Origin: Streptomyces clavuligerus
GTDB taxonomy: Bacteria > Actinomycetota > Actinomycetes > Streptomycetales > Streptomycetaceae
DNA length: 64,000 nucleotides
Direction of reading: 5' to 3'
Assembly: GCF_005519465.1 (NCBI RefSeq)
Contig: NZ_CP027858.1
Span: forward strand, 2,790,001-2,854,000
Part shown: positions 15,320-24,049 of the stretch, in pieces
Numbering within the stretch: the first letter of the stretch is position 1
How the letters are laid out: the number at the start of each line of letters is the position of its first letter
The notes under the pieces: model-generated
The model's database searches: none
What the model saw: only the letters and a program-made list of their open reading frames with translations
What the model was told of the DNA's origin: nothing
Translations under genes and position numbers: made by a program

Positions 15320-15472
15320 ACCCCTTCGGGTGAAGTCCCGTTCAGTTCTTCGCTTTCGGATCCCTCACTCAGGGTCACTATCCGGCCGATGGAACAGGCG
15401 CTGGACCAGACCTTTCGTCCCGATGGTCGGATCAGTTCCTTGTCCCACCGGCCGGTGTGCCGGTGCGGGGCC

Positions 15473-15892
15473 TCAGGGCCTCGGGGGTGCCGGGATGTGG
15501 TTGTCGAGCGGCCGGGCGGCACGGTCCCGGACGACGCGGGGAGGCGCCGGAATGTGGTTGTCGAGGGTGCGGATGTCCGCCGCGGCCACCGGCTTGGTGG
15601 GCGGCGCGGGAATGTGGTTGTCCGGCGGGAGGGCGTCCTGAGCGGCGGCCGGCGGGATGTGGTTGTCCGGCGGCGTGGCCGCGGCGCCCGCCTCCGGCTC
15701 CGCCTCGGCGGCGACCGGCCTCGGACCACGCGGGATGTGGTTGTCCTGAGGCAGCAGGGTGCCGTCGTCGGCGGTGGCCCCGGGCGGCGTCGGAGTGACC
15801 GACGGCCCCGGAATGTGGTTGTCACCGTCCTGGACGACGCTCTGGACGACGTCCTGGACCGCGCTGCTGTTCCTGTTCTCGATGGTGTTCAT
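15473..15892 (-). CDS. afsS: AfsS-like protein with six DNHIP repeats
   Basis: 139 aa. The pentapeptide DNHIP recurs at residues 24, 50, 76, 91, 111 and 130, mostly followed by APP or PP and preceded by a hydrophobic residue. AfsS of S. coelicolor, a 63-aa sigma-like protein activated by AfsR, has the related repeat T-x-x-D-N-H-M-P-x-P-A, so this is very likely its counterpart, about twice as long. Start ATG 15892 has GGGGGA 7 nt upstream. The AfsR-like gene lies 617 bp upstream on the same strand. Known role of the family: stimulates antibiotic production and stress responses; the mechanism is unresolved. Confidence 0.88.
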   Translation of the reverse strand: MNTIENRNSSAVQDVVQSVVQDGDNHIPGPSVTPTPPGATADDGTLLPQDNHIPRGPRPVAAEAEPEAGAAATPPDNHIPPAAAQDALPPDNHIPAPPTKPVAAADIRTLDNHIPAPPRVVRDRAARPLDNHIPAPPRP

Positions 15893-16509
15893 GGTGTCCC
15901 CCATGGTTAGTGCGATGGTGCTGTGGTGTTGATGAAACAGACGTGGCCTCCCGCCCGGAGACTCCCCCGAGGGTCGCCGGACGGAAGGCCCTGGGAACTC
16001 CACCCGCCCCCCGGTGTGGCGAAGTCCCTGTGCGATCCGTCTGCCCCCCGACGCGACGGATCGACTGCGATGAGCATTCCGCACCGTCATAAACATTCGA
16101 TGAACGTCCTGGCAGAAAGCCGTTACGGACACCGGGAGAGCGGAACGGTCCACTCTGACACGGACGAGTTTCTGGACGCTTTGGTTCCGGGGGCGGGAGC
16201 TGTGCGGACGGCGTGCACGGCGCGCGGGGCGGCGCCGGGGCCGTGTCACCGTTCTGTCCCGGGACCGCGTCTCCCGTCCGCCTTCCGCCCGCCGCCCCCC
16301 GGCCGCCCGTCCGCCCGCGCGTCCGCCTTCCGTGCGGACAGGGGTACGCGGCGCCGCGCCCGACGGCGGGTCAGCGGGCCCTGAGGCACCGTGTGTCCGC
16401 CGGGACGGGGACCGGGCCCCGGAGGGCGCCCGGGGCGGCCCCAGGGGCTCCCCAGGGCCCTCGCGCGGGCGGGCGGACACGGAGGGGCACCCGGCCCCGG
16501 AACGGCCCG
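15893..16509. other. Intergenic region between afsR-like and afsS-like genes
   Basis: 617 bp without a supportable gene. The 16088-16105 heptamer repeat suggests the afsS promoter lies near 16070, leaving an untranslated leader of roughly 180 nt. The part nearer the afsR stop is extremely GC-rich (16200-16500) with no recognised element. Confidence 0.55.
16088..16105 (-). promoter_or_regulatory. SARP/PhoP-type heptamer direct repeat in the afsS promoter region
   Basis: On the minus strand GTTCATC and GTTTATG start 11 bp apart. SARP regulators such as AfsR bind 11-bp-phased heptamers just upstream of the -10 box, and PhoP boxes (GTTCACC) use the same phasing; in S. coelicolor both proteins compete at the afsS promoter. 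This is therefore the best candidate AfsR site here. Confidence 0.65.
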
Positions 16510-19452
16510 TCAGGCGGCCATCAGCGGCGCGAGCAGCGCCCGCACCTCGTCCACCTCGACCGCCGCCAGCGCCTCGTGCAGCGCCAGCGCCTCCTGCCAG
16601 CAGGCCCGCGCCCGGTCCACCTGGCTCAGCGCGAACAGCGCCCGGCCCAGCGTGATCAGCACCTGGCCCCGGATGGAGTCGCCGCCCATGCAGCCGAGGG
16701 CGAGCGCCTGCTCGGCGTGGAGGGCGGCGGGCGCCGGGCGTCCGGCCGCGAGATGCGCCTGAGCGATACGGAACTGGGTCGTCCCCTCCCACAGCCGCTG
16801 CCGGTTGGCCGCGAACCCGTCCTGCGCGTCGAGGAGCTGCTCCAGGGCCTCGGTGTACCGCCCCGCGTTGGTGAGGGTGACCCCCAGCTCGTACCGGGCG
16901 TTCGCGAGCCGCAGCGTGAAGCCCTGGCGGGCGTGCAGCTCCACCCCGCGCCGGGCCACGGCCACCGCCTGCTCGTCCCGGCCCTGCCGGAGCTGGAGCC
17001 GCGCGTAGTTGCACAGCGTGCTCGCCTCACCGGGCGTGTTGCCGTCCGCGTGATGGCCCTCGATCGCCTTCTGGAGGCACTCCTCCGCCTCCGCGTAGCG
17101 GCCCAGGTGCACGGTGATGATGCCCCGGTTGTTGTACGACCAGTGGAGCGAGGGCGCGTCCCCGTTCTCCTCCGCGAGCCGCGCGGCCTCCACGGAGTCC
17201 GTGTACGCCTCCTTGTACCGCCCGGCGACCAGGTGCACCTGGGTGAGCGCCACATACGCGCGGCCCAGCGCCCGGCTGTCCCCGGCGGCGCGCGCCGCGT
17301 GGCAGGCGGCGAGCGTGGCGGCCTCGTACTGCTTGGAGTTGGCCCCCGAGTCGGTGAGGTCCTTGGCCGCCCACAGCAGATCCACGGCCCGCCGCAGCCC
17401 CGGACCCGCGGTGGACTGCTGGGCGCAGGTCAGGATGCAGTGGGCCTCCGCGTATAGCCAGTCCAGGGCGGTCTGACGGTCGGTGAAGGAGAGGCCGGGC
17501 AGCTCGGTGGGGGTGAGATGGGCCGGGAGGGTGTCCCCCGGGCGTTCGATCGCGTACACCTGCGCGGTGGTGGCGAGGTAGAAGTCGAGCAGCCGGGAGA
17601 GGGCGGCCGCACGGTCCCGGGGGGTCTCGTCGCGTTCGGCGCAGGAGCGCGCGTAGAGGCGCACGAGGTCGTGGAAGCGGTAGCGGCCCGGCGCGGCGGA
17701 CTCCAGGAGGGAGATGTCGACGAGGTCTTCGAGGAGGTCCTCCGACTCGTGGAGGGCGAGTCCGAGCATCGCCGCCGCCGCGGCGGTCGAGATGTCGGGG
17801 CCGTCGGCGAGGCCGAGCAGCCGGAAGACCCGGGCCTGGTCGGGGTCGAGCTGCCCGTAGCCCAGTTCGAACGTCGCCTTGACGGCGAGGTCGCCCGCCT
17901 GGAGCTCGTCGAGGCGGCGGCGCTCGTCGGCGAGCTTCGCGGCGAGGACGGAGACCGTCCAGGTGCGGCGGGCGGCCAGCCGGGAGGCGGCGACGCGGAT
18001 CGCCAGCGGCAGGAAGCCGCAGGCGGCGACGACGTCGAGCGCGGCCTCCCGCTCGGCGTTGACCCGTTCGGCGCCCACGATCCGGGTGAAGAGCTGGAGC
18101 GCCTCCTCCGGGGACATCACATCGAGGTCGATGAGCTGCGCCCCGGCGAGGTCGACCATGCGGGTGCGGCTGGTGACCAGCGCGGCGCAGCCCGCGGTGC
18201 CGGGCAGCAGGGGCCGGATCTGGGCCGCGTCCCGGGCGTTGTCCAGCAGCACGAGCAGCCGCCGCCCGGCGAGGGTGGAGCGGTAGAGCGCGGCCCGCTC
18301 GTCGAGGGAGTCGGGGATGGAGGCGTCCGGAGTGCCGAGGGCGCGCAGGAAGGCGCCGAGGACGGCCACCGGCTGGGCGGCGTGCGACCCGGCGCCCTGG
18401 AGGTCGATGTAGAGCTGTCCGTCCGGGAAGTGGGGCCGCGCGGCGTGCGCGACATGCACCGCCAGCGTGGTCTTGCCGACACCGCCGATGCCCGCGAGCG
18501 CGGACACGGCCATGACCGGTCCGTCGGGCGCGGCGAGCTGGGTGCCCAGGTCCTGGACGAAGGAGGCCCGTCCGGTGAAGTCGGGCACGGTCGCCGGGAG
18601 TTGGGCGGGCTGGGCGATCCGGGGCGCGGGTGCCTCCCGGCCGCCGGGCCGGGTGAGTTCGACGTCCGCGCGGAGGATGCGTTCCTGGAGCCGGGAGAGT
18701 TCGGGACGCGGGTCGACACCGAGTTCGTCGGCGAGCAGACGGCGGGTGTCCGCGTACACCGCCAGCGCCTCCGCCTGCCGGCCGCTGCGGTACAGCGCCA
18801 CCATCAACAGCTCCCGCAGCCGCTCCCGCAGCGGATGCGCCGCCGTCAGCGCCGTCAGCTCCGACACCGCCTCCGCGTGCGCACCCGCCTCCAGATCCAG
18901 ATCCAGCCGCGTCTCCAGCAACTGGAGCCGCCACTCCTCCAGACGCGTCCGCTGATTCTCCGCGTACGGACCCGGCACATGCGCCAGCGGCTCACCGTCC
19001 CACAGCCCCAGCGACTTCCCGATCAGCGCCCGCGCCCGCTCCCGGTCACCCGCCGCACGCGTCTTCTCCGCCTCCAGCGCCAACTCCTGCGCCTCGAACA
19101 GATCCACACACTCCCGGCCCACCCGGATCGCGTACCCACCCGCCTCACTCACCAGCGCACCCGGCCCCAGCACCTTCCGCAACCGCGACGCATACGTGCG
19201 CAGCGCGGCCAGTGCCTGGGACGGCGGGTCGTCCCCCCAGATCGCGTCGATCAACTCCGACGCCGTCGCGGTACGCCCGTCCCGCAGCAGCAACGCGCCG
19301 AGCAGGGCACGCTGCTGAGGGGAGCCGGAGGCCATGGGCTCCCCACCACGCCAGGCACGTACCGGCCCGAGCACGCTGAAGCGCAGGTCAACAGCGTCGC
19401 TGGGCGCTGGGACTCGTTGCTCCGGTACGCGTGGCCCGCTGTCACGGTCCAT
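16510..19452 (-). CDS. afsR: AfsR-like SARP/NB-ARC/TPR transcriptional regulator
   Basis: 980 aa, close to the 993 aa of S. coelicolor AfsR. Domains: OmpR-like winged helix (residues about 25-100, GSPQQRALLGALLLRDGR), bacterial transcriptional activator domain (about 110-255), NB-ARC ATPase with P-loop GIGGVGKTT (about 325) and LLVLLDNARD Walker B, then TPR repeats to the C-terminus. Start ATG 19452 has GGGAG 6-7 nt upstream; an upstream in-frame extension lacks support. AfsR integrates Ser/Thr kinase (AfsK) signals and activates afsS. No afsK homologue is in the window. Confidence 0.93.
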   Translation of the reverse strand: MDRDSGPRVPEQRVPAPSDAVDLRFSVLGPVRAWRGGEPMASGSPQQRALLGALLLRDGRTATASELIDAIWGDDPPSQALAALRTYASRLRKVLGPGALVSEAGGYAIRVGRECVDLFEAQELALEAEKTRAAGDRERARALIGKSLGLWDGEPLAHVPGPYAENQRTRLEEWRLQLLETRLDLDLEAGAHAEAVSELTALTAAHPLRERLRELLMVALYRSGRQAEALAVYADTRRLLADELGVDPRPELSRLQERILRADVELTRPGGREAPAPRIAQPAQLPATVPDFTGRASFVQDLGTQLAAPDGPVMAVSALAGIGGVGKTTLAVHVAHAARPHFPDGQLYIDLQGAGSHAAQPVAVLGAFLRALGTPDASIPDSLDERAALYRSTLAGRRLLVLLDNARDAAQIRPLLPGTAGCAALVTSRTRMVDLAGAQLIDLDVMSPEEALQLFTRIVGAERVNAEREAALDVVAACGFLPLAIRVAASRLAARRTWTVSVLAAKLADERRRLDELQAGDLAVKATFELGYGQLDPDQARVFRLLGLADGPDISTAAAAAMLGLALHESEDLLEDLVDISLLESAAPGRYRFHDLVRLYARSCAERDETPRDRAAALSRLLDFYLATTAQVYAIERPGDTLPAHLTPTELPGLSFTDRQTALDWLYAEAHCILTCAQQSTAGPGLRRAVDLLWAAKDLTDSGANSKQYEAATLAACHAARAAGDSRALGRAYVALTQVHLVAGRYKEAYTDSVEAARLAEENGDAPSLHWSYNNRGIITVHLGRYAEAEECLQKAIEGHHADGNTPGEASTLCNYARLQLRQGRDEQAVAVARRGVELHARQGFTLRLANARYELGVTLTNAGRYTEALEQLLDAQDGFAANRQRLWEGTTQFRIAQAHLAAGRPAPAALHAEQALALGCMGGDSIRGQVLITLGRALFALSQVDRARACWQEALALHEALAAVEVDEVRALLAPLMAA

Positions 19453-19737
19453 TGCTGCTCCCTGCCCCGAACTGCCGATTCGCATCCGACAGTCTGCCTT
19501 GTAGGAGGTGGCTCCGTCAGCAGCGAGGTACACCCCTGTCGCTCCGTGGCCGGAGCCCGATGCACGATAACCCGCTCTTTGGGATCTTCATCCGATTTTC
19601 ACCGGGGTTCTGCGCCGTCTCTACCTCTGAGAATTGGACAATCTTCCGCAGTGCTGGTTTCCGCGCTGTCGCAACCGCTTTGACCTGGGGATTCTTCCCG
19701 GTGATAACTCCGGGCGGAGCATTCCGGACCGGGACGG

Positions 19738-20547
19738 TCACGGCCGGTAGACCGTTCCCGGCCGCGCCTTGGCGGGTGCCAGCAGCTGGGAGACGGTGAC
19801 AAATGTATAACCGCGACCCTTGAGTTTCTCGATGATCCCGGGGACGGCGGGAACGGTTCCGTCGTAGATGTCGTGGAGCAGGATCACACCGTCGCGCGAC
19901 GCCTGCTTGAGTATGCGTTTCTCGATCAGGGCGGAGTCGTTGGTGGAGTAGTCCTTCGCGGTGGCGCTCCACAGGATCTGGGCGAGGCCCAGTTCCTTGC
20001 TGACGGCGGTGACGTCGTCGTTGATACGGCCCTGCGGGGGACGCATCAGGGTGGGCCGCTCCCCGGTGATCTTCTCTATCGCGACCTGGGTGCGCTCCAG
20101 CTCCTCCCGTATCCCGTCCCGCTTGAGCTGGTCGAGCCGCCGGTGGGTCCAGGTGTGGTTGGCGACCTCGTGGCCCTCGTCGTGGAGGCGCTTGACGACC
20201 TTGGGGTAGCGGTCGATGTGCTTCCTGCCGAGCAGGAAGAAGGTCGCGGGCACCCGTTCCCGCTTCAGGGTGTCCAGCAGTTCGGGGGTGTCCCTGCCGG
20301 GGCCCGCGTCGAAGGTGAGGGCGATGCACTTCTCCTTCTCGCAGTCGACGGGCTCGGTGGCGCCGCTCGGCGAGACGGTCCTGCCCTCGGCGAGCGCGTC
20401 GGCGCGGGCGTCGGCGGGCGCGGTGGTGTCCATGGAGCAGGCGCCGAGGGCGAGCGTGAGCGCGGTGGCGCCCGCGAGGGCGGCGGCCAGCCGGCGGGGA
20501 CGGGCACCCGTCCGGGCGGTGGTGGCCTTCCTGGGGTGGGCGGGCAT
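19738..20547 (-). CDS. Polysaccharide deacetylase lipoprotein (CE4 family)
   Basis: 269 aa. Signal peptide ends in lipobox LGAC (about residues 34-37). NodB motifs follow: CIALTFDAGP, the HTWTH metal-binding pair, RPPQGR, and LLHDIY. In the first motif the usual TFDDGP is TFDAGP, replacing the Asp that normally binds the metal, so activity or metal use may differ. Likely acts on peptidoglycan or another wall polymer. Promoter: TATAGT (20621-20616) overlapped by a palindrome at 20618. Confidence 0.9.
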   Translation of the reverse strand: MPAHPRKATTARTGARPRRLAAALAGATALTLALGACSMDTTAPADARADALAEGRTVSPSGATEPVDCEKEKCIALTFDAGPGRDTPELLDTLKRERVPATFFLLGRKHIDRYPKVVKRLHDEGHEVANHTWTHRRLDQLKRDGIREELERTQVAIEKITGERPTLMRPPQGRINDDVTAVSKELGLAQILWSATAKDYSTNDSALIEKRILKQASRDGVILLHDIYDGTVPAVPGIIEKLKGRGYTFVTVSQLLAPAKARPGTVYRP

Positions 20548-20615
20548 GCGGAGACTCCCCCTGTGTGGGTGGTGGGCGATCGGTGGTCCCGCCCGGCGCC
20601 GGGGCGGGGGTCCGC

Positions 20616-20634
20616 ACTATACATAGGGTGTATA
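20616..20634 (-). promoter_or_regulatory. -10 box with overlapping TATACA-N5-TGTATA operator
   Basis: TATACA (20618-20623) and TGTATA (20629-20634) are perfect 6-bp arms. On the minus strand TATAGT (20621-20616) inside the left arm fits a -10 hexamer, placing the start site about 60 nt before the deacetylase ATG. Likely a repressor site of the GntR or MarR kind. Confidence 0.6.
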
Positions 20635-20783
20635 CCTGCCCTTTCGGGCGGCCCGGCGGGGCCCGTCACGGCCCGGGGTCCGCGCGTGGGGCACCCGCGG
20701 ACTCCATGGAGGAAGAGGGGACGGGGGCGGTCCGGGTTCATTGACATGGATCACACGCGGGGCCCGATGCGCCCCCGCACGAG

Positions 20784-20812
20784 CTGACGGCCTGTCAGAT
20801 CGGCGCTACCGT
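20784..20812 (+). promoter_or_regulatory. Leaderless promoter with CTGAC-N5-GTCAG operator
   Basis: CTGACG (20784-20789) as -35, a 17-bp spacer and TACCGT (20807-20812) as -10. The ATG follows after 6 nt, so the mRNA is probably leaderless. The 15-bp palindrome 20784-20798 covers the -35 exactly as at 7346-7387. Confidence 0.75.
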
Positions 20813-20818
20813 GAACGC

Positions 20819-22057
20819 ATGGAGACCTTCCCCAGGATCATCTCGGTGGACGATCACACGGTGGAGCCCCCTCAGGTCTGGCGGGACCGGCTCCCGTCGA
20901 AGTACCGGGACACGGCCCCCCGGATCGTCCGCGCCCCCCTCAAGGACCTGACCTTCCTCGGCGGCCGTTTCGCCCCCGTGATGGGCGCCCCCGGCGACGA
21001 GGGCCCGCTCGGCGACTGGTGGGTGTACGAGGACCTGCGCCGCCCCCTCACCCGGCTCGACACCGCCGTCGGCTGCACGCGTGACGAGATCAAGCTGGAG
21101 GTCATCACCTATGAGCAGATGCGCCCCGGCTCCTACAGCGTCCCGGAACGGCTGGCCGACATGGACCTCAACCACGTCCAGTCCGCGCTCTGCTTCCCGA
21201 CCTTCCCCCGCTTCTGCGGGCAGACCTTCACCGAGGCCAAGGACCGCGAGCTGGCGCTGCTCGCGGTCCGCGCGTACAACGACTGGATGGTCGAGGAGTG
21301 GTGCGGGCCGAAGGCGCGCGGACGGCTGATCCCGCTCACCCTCGTCCCCCTGTGGGACGCCGGACTCGCCGCCGCCGAGGTCCGCCGCAACGCCGACCGG
21401 GGCGTGCGCGCGGTCGCGTTCTCCGAGATACCGCCGTTCCTCGGGCTCCCCTCGATCCACGGCGACGGGTGGGACCCCTTCCTGCGCGCCTGCGACGAGA
21501 CCGGCACGGTGATCGCCATGCATATCGGCTCGTCCTCGAAGATGCCCTCGACCTCGGCGGACGCTCCCCCGGCGGTCGGCTCCACGATCACGTTCGCCAA
21601 CTGCTGCTTCTCGATGGTCGACTGGCTGCTGAGCGGAAAGTTCGAGCGTTTCCCCGGGCTGCGGATCATGTACGCCGAGGGACAGATCGGCTGGATTCCG
21701 TACATCCTGGAGCGCGCCGACACGGTGTGGGAGGAGAACCGGGCCTGGGGCGGGGTGGCCGAGAAGGTCCTGCGCCCGCCGTCCGAGCTGTTCGCCGGGC
21801 ATGTCTACGGGTGCTTCTTCGACGACGCCTTCGGGCTGCGGAACCTGGACGCCATCGGCGCGGGGAACGTGCTGTACGAGACGGACTATCCGCACTCGGA
21901 CTCGACCTGGCCGAGGTCGCGGGAGGTCGGGGAGGCGCAGATGGGGCACCTTCCGGACGAGGTGGTGGAGCGGATCGTCCGGGGGAACGCGATCGAGGTG
22001 CTGGGGCTGACGGCCGAGGGGCTGTGGGCGGGGGCCGGGGGTGGGGCGGGGGCCTGA
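20819..22057 (+). CDS. Amidohydrolase family 2 metal-dependent hydrolase
   Basis: 412 aa TIM-barrel of the amidohydrolase_2/ACMSD-like family: opening SVDDHTVEPPQVW, central MHIGSSS, and ETDYPHSDSTWP near the C-terminus supply metal-binding and catalytic His/Asp residues. Actinobacterial relatives are common in steroid, terpene and aromatic CoA-linked degradation clusters. The start at 20819 follows a -10 box by 6 nt. The shared operator links it to the thiolase/FadD3-like units 13 kb away. Substrate unknown. Confidence 0.9.
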   Translation: METFPRIISVDDHTVEPPQVWRDRLPSKYRDTAPRIVRAPLKDLTFLGGRFAPVMGAPGDEGPLGDWWVYEDLRRPLTRLDTAVGCTRDEIKLEVITYEQMRPGSYSVPERLADMDLNHVQSALCFPTFPRFCGQTFTEAKDRELALLAVRAYNDWMVEEWCGPKARGRLIPLTLVPLWDAGLAAAEVRRNADRGVRAVAFSEIPPFLGLPSIHGDGWDPFLRACDETGTVIAMHIGSSSKMPSTSADAPPAVGSTITFANCCFSMVDWLLSGKFERFPGLRIMYAEGQIGWIPYILERADTVWEENRAWGGVAEKVLRPPSELFAGHVYGCFFDDAFGLRNLDAIGAGNVLYETDYPHSDSTWPRSREVGEAQMGHLPDEVVERIVRGNAIEVLGLTAEGLWAGAGGGAGA

Positions 22058-22162
22058 AGGCCCCGGGCCCCGTCGTTCCCGCCGTTGCCCTGGCGGATGC
22101 CCCCGTATTCCGCCGCTCCCCAGCGTTCCCTGCGGTCCCCGCCGTTCCCCGTCGGGGCCGGG

Positions 22163-23038
22163 TCAGATGACCGGGGGGCGTCCCAGCCGGGTCATCCGCC
22201 AGACCGTGGACCAGCGCATCGGCCGCCGTCGGCCGCAGGGCTGCCGCACGCCCTCCACGAACCCGCCGAACCACGCCTTCAGACCCTTCGGGTCGCGGGT
22301 GCGCAGCACCGTCATCGCCGTCCAGGTCCCCAGGTAGAGCGGCACCAGCGGCGCGGGCAGGTGGCGCTTCGCCAGCCAGACCCGGTTGCGGGCGGTCATC
22401 CGGTAGTAGACGGCGTGCCGCGCCGGGCTGGTCCTCGGGTGCTGGAGCAGCAGGGCGGGCTCGTAGAGGATCTTCCAGTCGTCGTCGAGGGCGCGCCAGG
22501 CGAGGTCGGTCTCCTCATGGGTGAAGAAGAACTCGTCCGGCCAGCCGCCGATCCGCTCCAGCATCGCCATGGAGAGGGAGTGCCCGCCCCCGAGGAAGGT
22601 GGTGACGAGCCCCCGGCGCATGGGGTCCTTCGCCCGCAGCCGGGGGACGTGCCGCCGCTGGGTCTCACCCTGCTCGTCGGCGATCCGGAACGAGACGATG
22701 CCGAGCTTGGGGTCGGCCTCGTGGAGATCGGCGAGCCGGGAGAAGACGTCGGTCTCCACGAGGAGGCCGTCGTCGTCCAGGTCGATCAAAACATCGACGT
22801 CACCGAACTCGCGCAGCCGCCGCATGGCCACGTTCCGCCCACCGGAGACCCCGAGGTTCTCGGGCAACTGGACGGCGGTCACCCCCTCGGGCAACTCGGG
22901 CAGCGGCGCGCCCTGCCCGACGACGACGATCCGGACCGCCTTCTCGTCCTGCGCCGCCACGGAGTCGAGCAGGGCCCTCAGCTCGACGGGCCTGTTGCCC
23001 ATGGTCAGTACGGCCACACCCATACGCGGTCGCGTCAC
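22163..23038 (-). CDS. Family 2 glycosyltransferase
   Basis: 291 aa GT-A fold: VAVLTMGNRPVELRALLDSV start, LGVSGGRNVAMRRL, acidic metal site LIDLDDDG, and HEETDLAWRALDDDW. This is the pattern of family 2 enzymes adding sugars to cell-surface polymers. GTG 23038 has GGAG 7 nt upstream. The C-terminal 60 residues are basic and may bind the membrane. Acceptor unknown; no glycan cluster adjoins it. Confidence 0.92.
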   Translation of the reverse strand: MTRPRMGVAVLTMGNRPVELRALLDSVAAQDEKAVRIVVVGQGAPLPELPEGVTAVQLPENLGVSGGRNVAMRRLREFGDVDVLIDLDDDGLLVETDVFSRLADLHEADPKLGIVSFRIADEQGETQRRHVPRLRAKDPMRRGLVTTFLGGGHSLSMAMLERIGGWPDEFFFTHEETDLAWRALDDDWKILYEPALLLQHPRTSPARHAVYYRMTARNRVWLAKRHLPAPLVPLYLGTWTAMTVLRTRDPKGLKAWFGGFVEGVRQPCGRRRPMRWSTVWRMTRLGRPPVI

Positions 23039-23159
23039 GCCTCGACTCCACTCCAGCCACTGTGTTGGTTCCGGGCGCGATGCTACCCAGTGGTCATCCG
23101 TGCGTGTGCCGCAGGTAACCGGGGGGCGTTTGAATGTTCAGCGGCGGGGGCGCGCAATT

Positions 23160-23473
23160 CAGCCCCTCCGGCGATTGAGGAGCGGGGGCTCGGGGGCTGG
23201 CCCCCGACAACGGGCCCGCGCGGTGCGGGGGCCTGGGGTCCGTCGGCTTGCGCGTGAGGTTTTCCGTTGGACGCGGGGTCCGTCCTCAAACGCCGGACAG
23301 GCTTGGTGTGCTCGGGCCGACCGTATGGCGCGGGATGTGGGGGCCTCCGGGCTCGACTCCTCAGGGCCGGCAGACCGAGGTCCGTCGTCCGGGCGCGGGC
23401 CATTCTCCGCCGGTCCCTTCCGGGGACGACCCTGCACCCCCCACCACGGGCAGACGGCCCACCCGGGTGCGGG
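23160..23473 (+). repeat. Long intergenic repeat, copy B
   Basis: Same landmarks and order as copy A, here opening with the CAGCCCCTCCGGCG version of the arm. About 220 bp of unassigned sequence (23474-23696) separates it from the stop of membrane peptide B, whereas copies A and C abut their peptide genes. Confidence 0.85.
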
Positions 23474-23696
23474 ATGTACGTGGCAATCCCTGTTCCCCAG
23501 GGGGCGATGGCACAGATGCGCAAGAGCCGGGCACTCACCAGTCTGTAAGAGCGGTAAGCGCGGGTGGTGCCCCGGCCGCCTCGGGGCGGGAGCCGAGTGG
23601 CCGGGACCAGGGAGCACAGGCGCGGGACGCTCCCCTTTTCCTCAAAACCTCAAGAGGTGCCGCCTTCGACCGCGAGGGAGCTCGGGGTGGTCCTCG

Positions 23697-23825
23697 TCAC
23701 GCCGGGATTCGGAGTGTTTCGAGGTCCCGGGCGACGCCCGAGGCGATCACGCCCACGGATATGGTCCACAAGAACAGGATCATGACCGCGCCCAAGACGG
23801 ATATTTTTGCGTTCCGCTTTCGCAC
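23697..23825 (-). CDS. Small single-pass membrane peptide, cassette B
   Basis: 42 aa from GTG 23825 with GAGGG 5 nt upstream. Basic N-terminus (VRKRNAK), one helix containing LWTISVGVIASGVAR and tail DLETLRIPA. It is the same length as the cassette A peptide and differs from it at about a dozen positions, mostly conservatively, showing selection on the protein. It begins 9 bp after the Cys-motif gene stop. Function unknown. Confidence 0.75.
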   Translation of the reverse strand: MRKRNAKISVLGAVMILFLWTISVGVIASGVARDLETLRIPA

Positions 23826-23834
23826 AGGCCCTCG

Positions 23835-24023
23835 TCACTCGCTCAGAGATTCGGTCGACGTTCGGTGATGATCTTCCACGTGGATTTCCTCACGAGGCAC
23901 AGAGCGCTCTGGGGTATCGGCGGAGGGCTTCCTCTTCAGCTTGCAGTCCGGGCGGGGGCAGGCACAGGGACCGAAGTCGAACGGGTTCAGCTCAGACCTC
24001 TGGCTCAAGGGTTGGCGCATCAT
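23835..24023 (-). CDS. Small CxCPxxDC-motif protein, cassette B
   Basis: 62 aa. Core ELNPFDFGPCACPRPDC (Cys20, Cys22, Cys27), a basic KLKRK patch, then a hydrophilic acidic/His tail. The start is one of two adjacent ATGs (24023 or 24020) behind GGAAG. It lies between the DUF7848-like gene and membrane peptide B in one operon, divergent from the XRE-TPR regulator at 24441. Function unknown; metal binding is inferred from Cys spacing. Confidence 0.78.
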   Translation of the reverse strand: MMRQPLSQRSELNPFDFGPCACPRPDCKLKRKPSADTPERSVPREEIHVEDHHRTSTESLSE

Positions 24024-24049
24024 CGGCTTCCATGTCAGGGGCGGGTGGA

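Noticed and set aside
15494..15824. Regularly spaced ATGTGGTTGTC-like repeats, superficially CRISPR-like
   Set aside because: They are the codons of DNHIP on the opposite strand; spacing is irregular and the unit is too short.
15473..15892. DNHIP repeats as a RiPP precursor with repeated cores
   Set aside because: No modification or transport gene is adjacent; repeats match the known AfsS motif and the AfsR-like gene is next door.
15893..17014. In-frame extension of the AfsS-like frame into the afsR-like gene
   Set aside because: Extension is Arg/Gly/Ala shadow sequence; the ATG at 15892 has a ribosome site and yields an AfsS-like protein.
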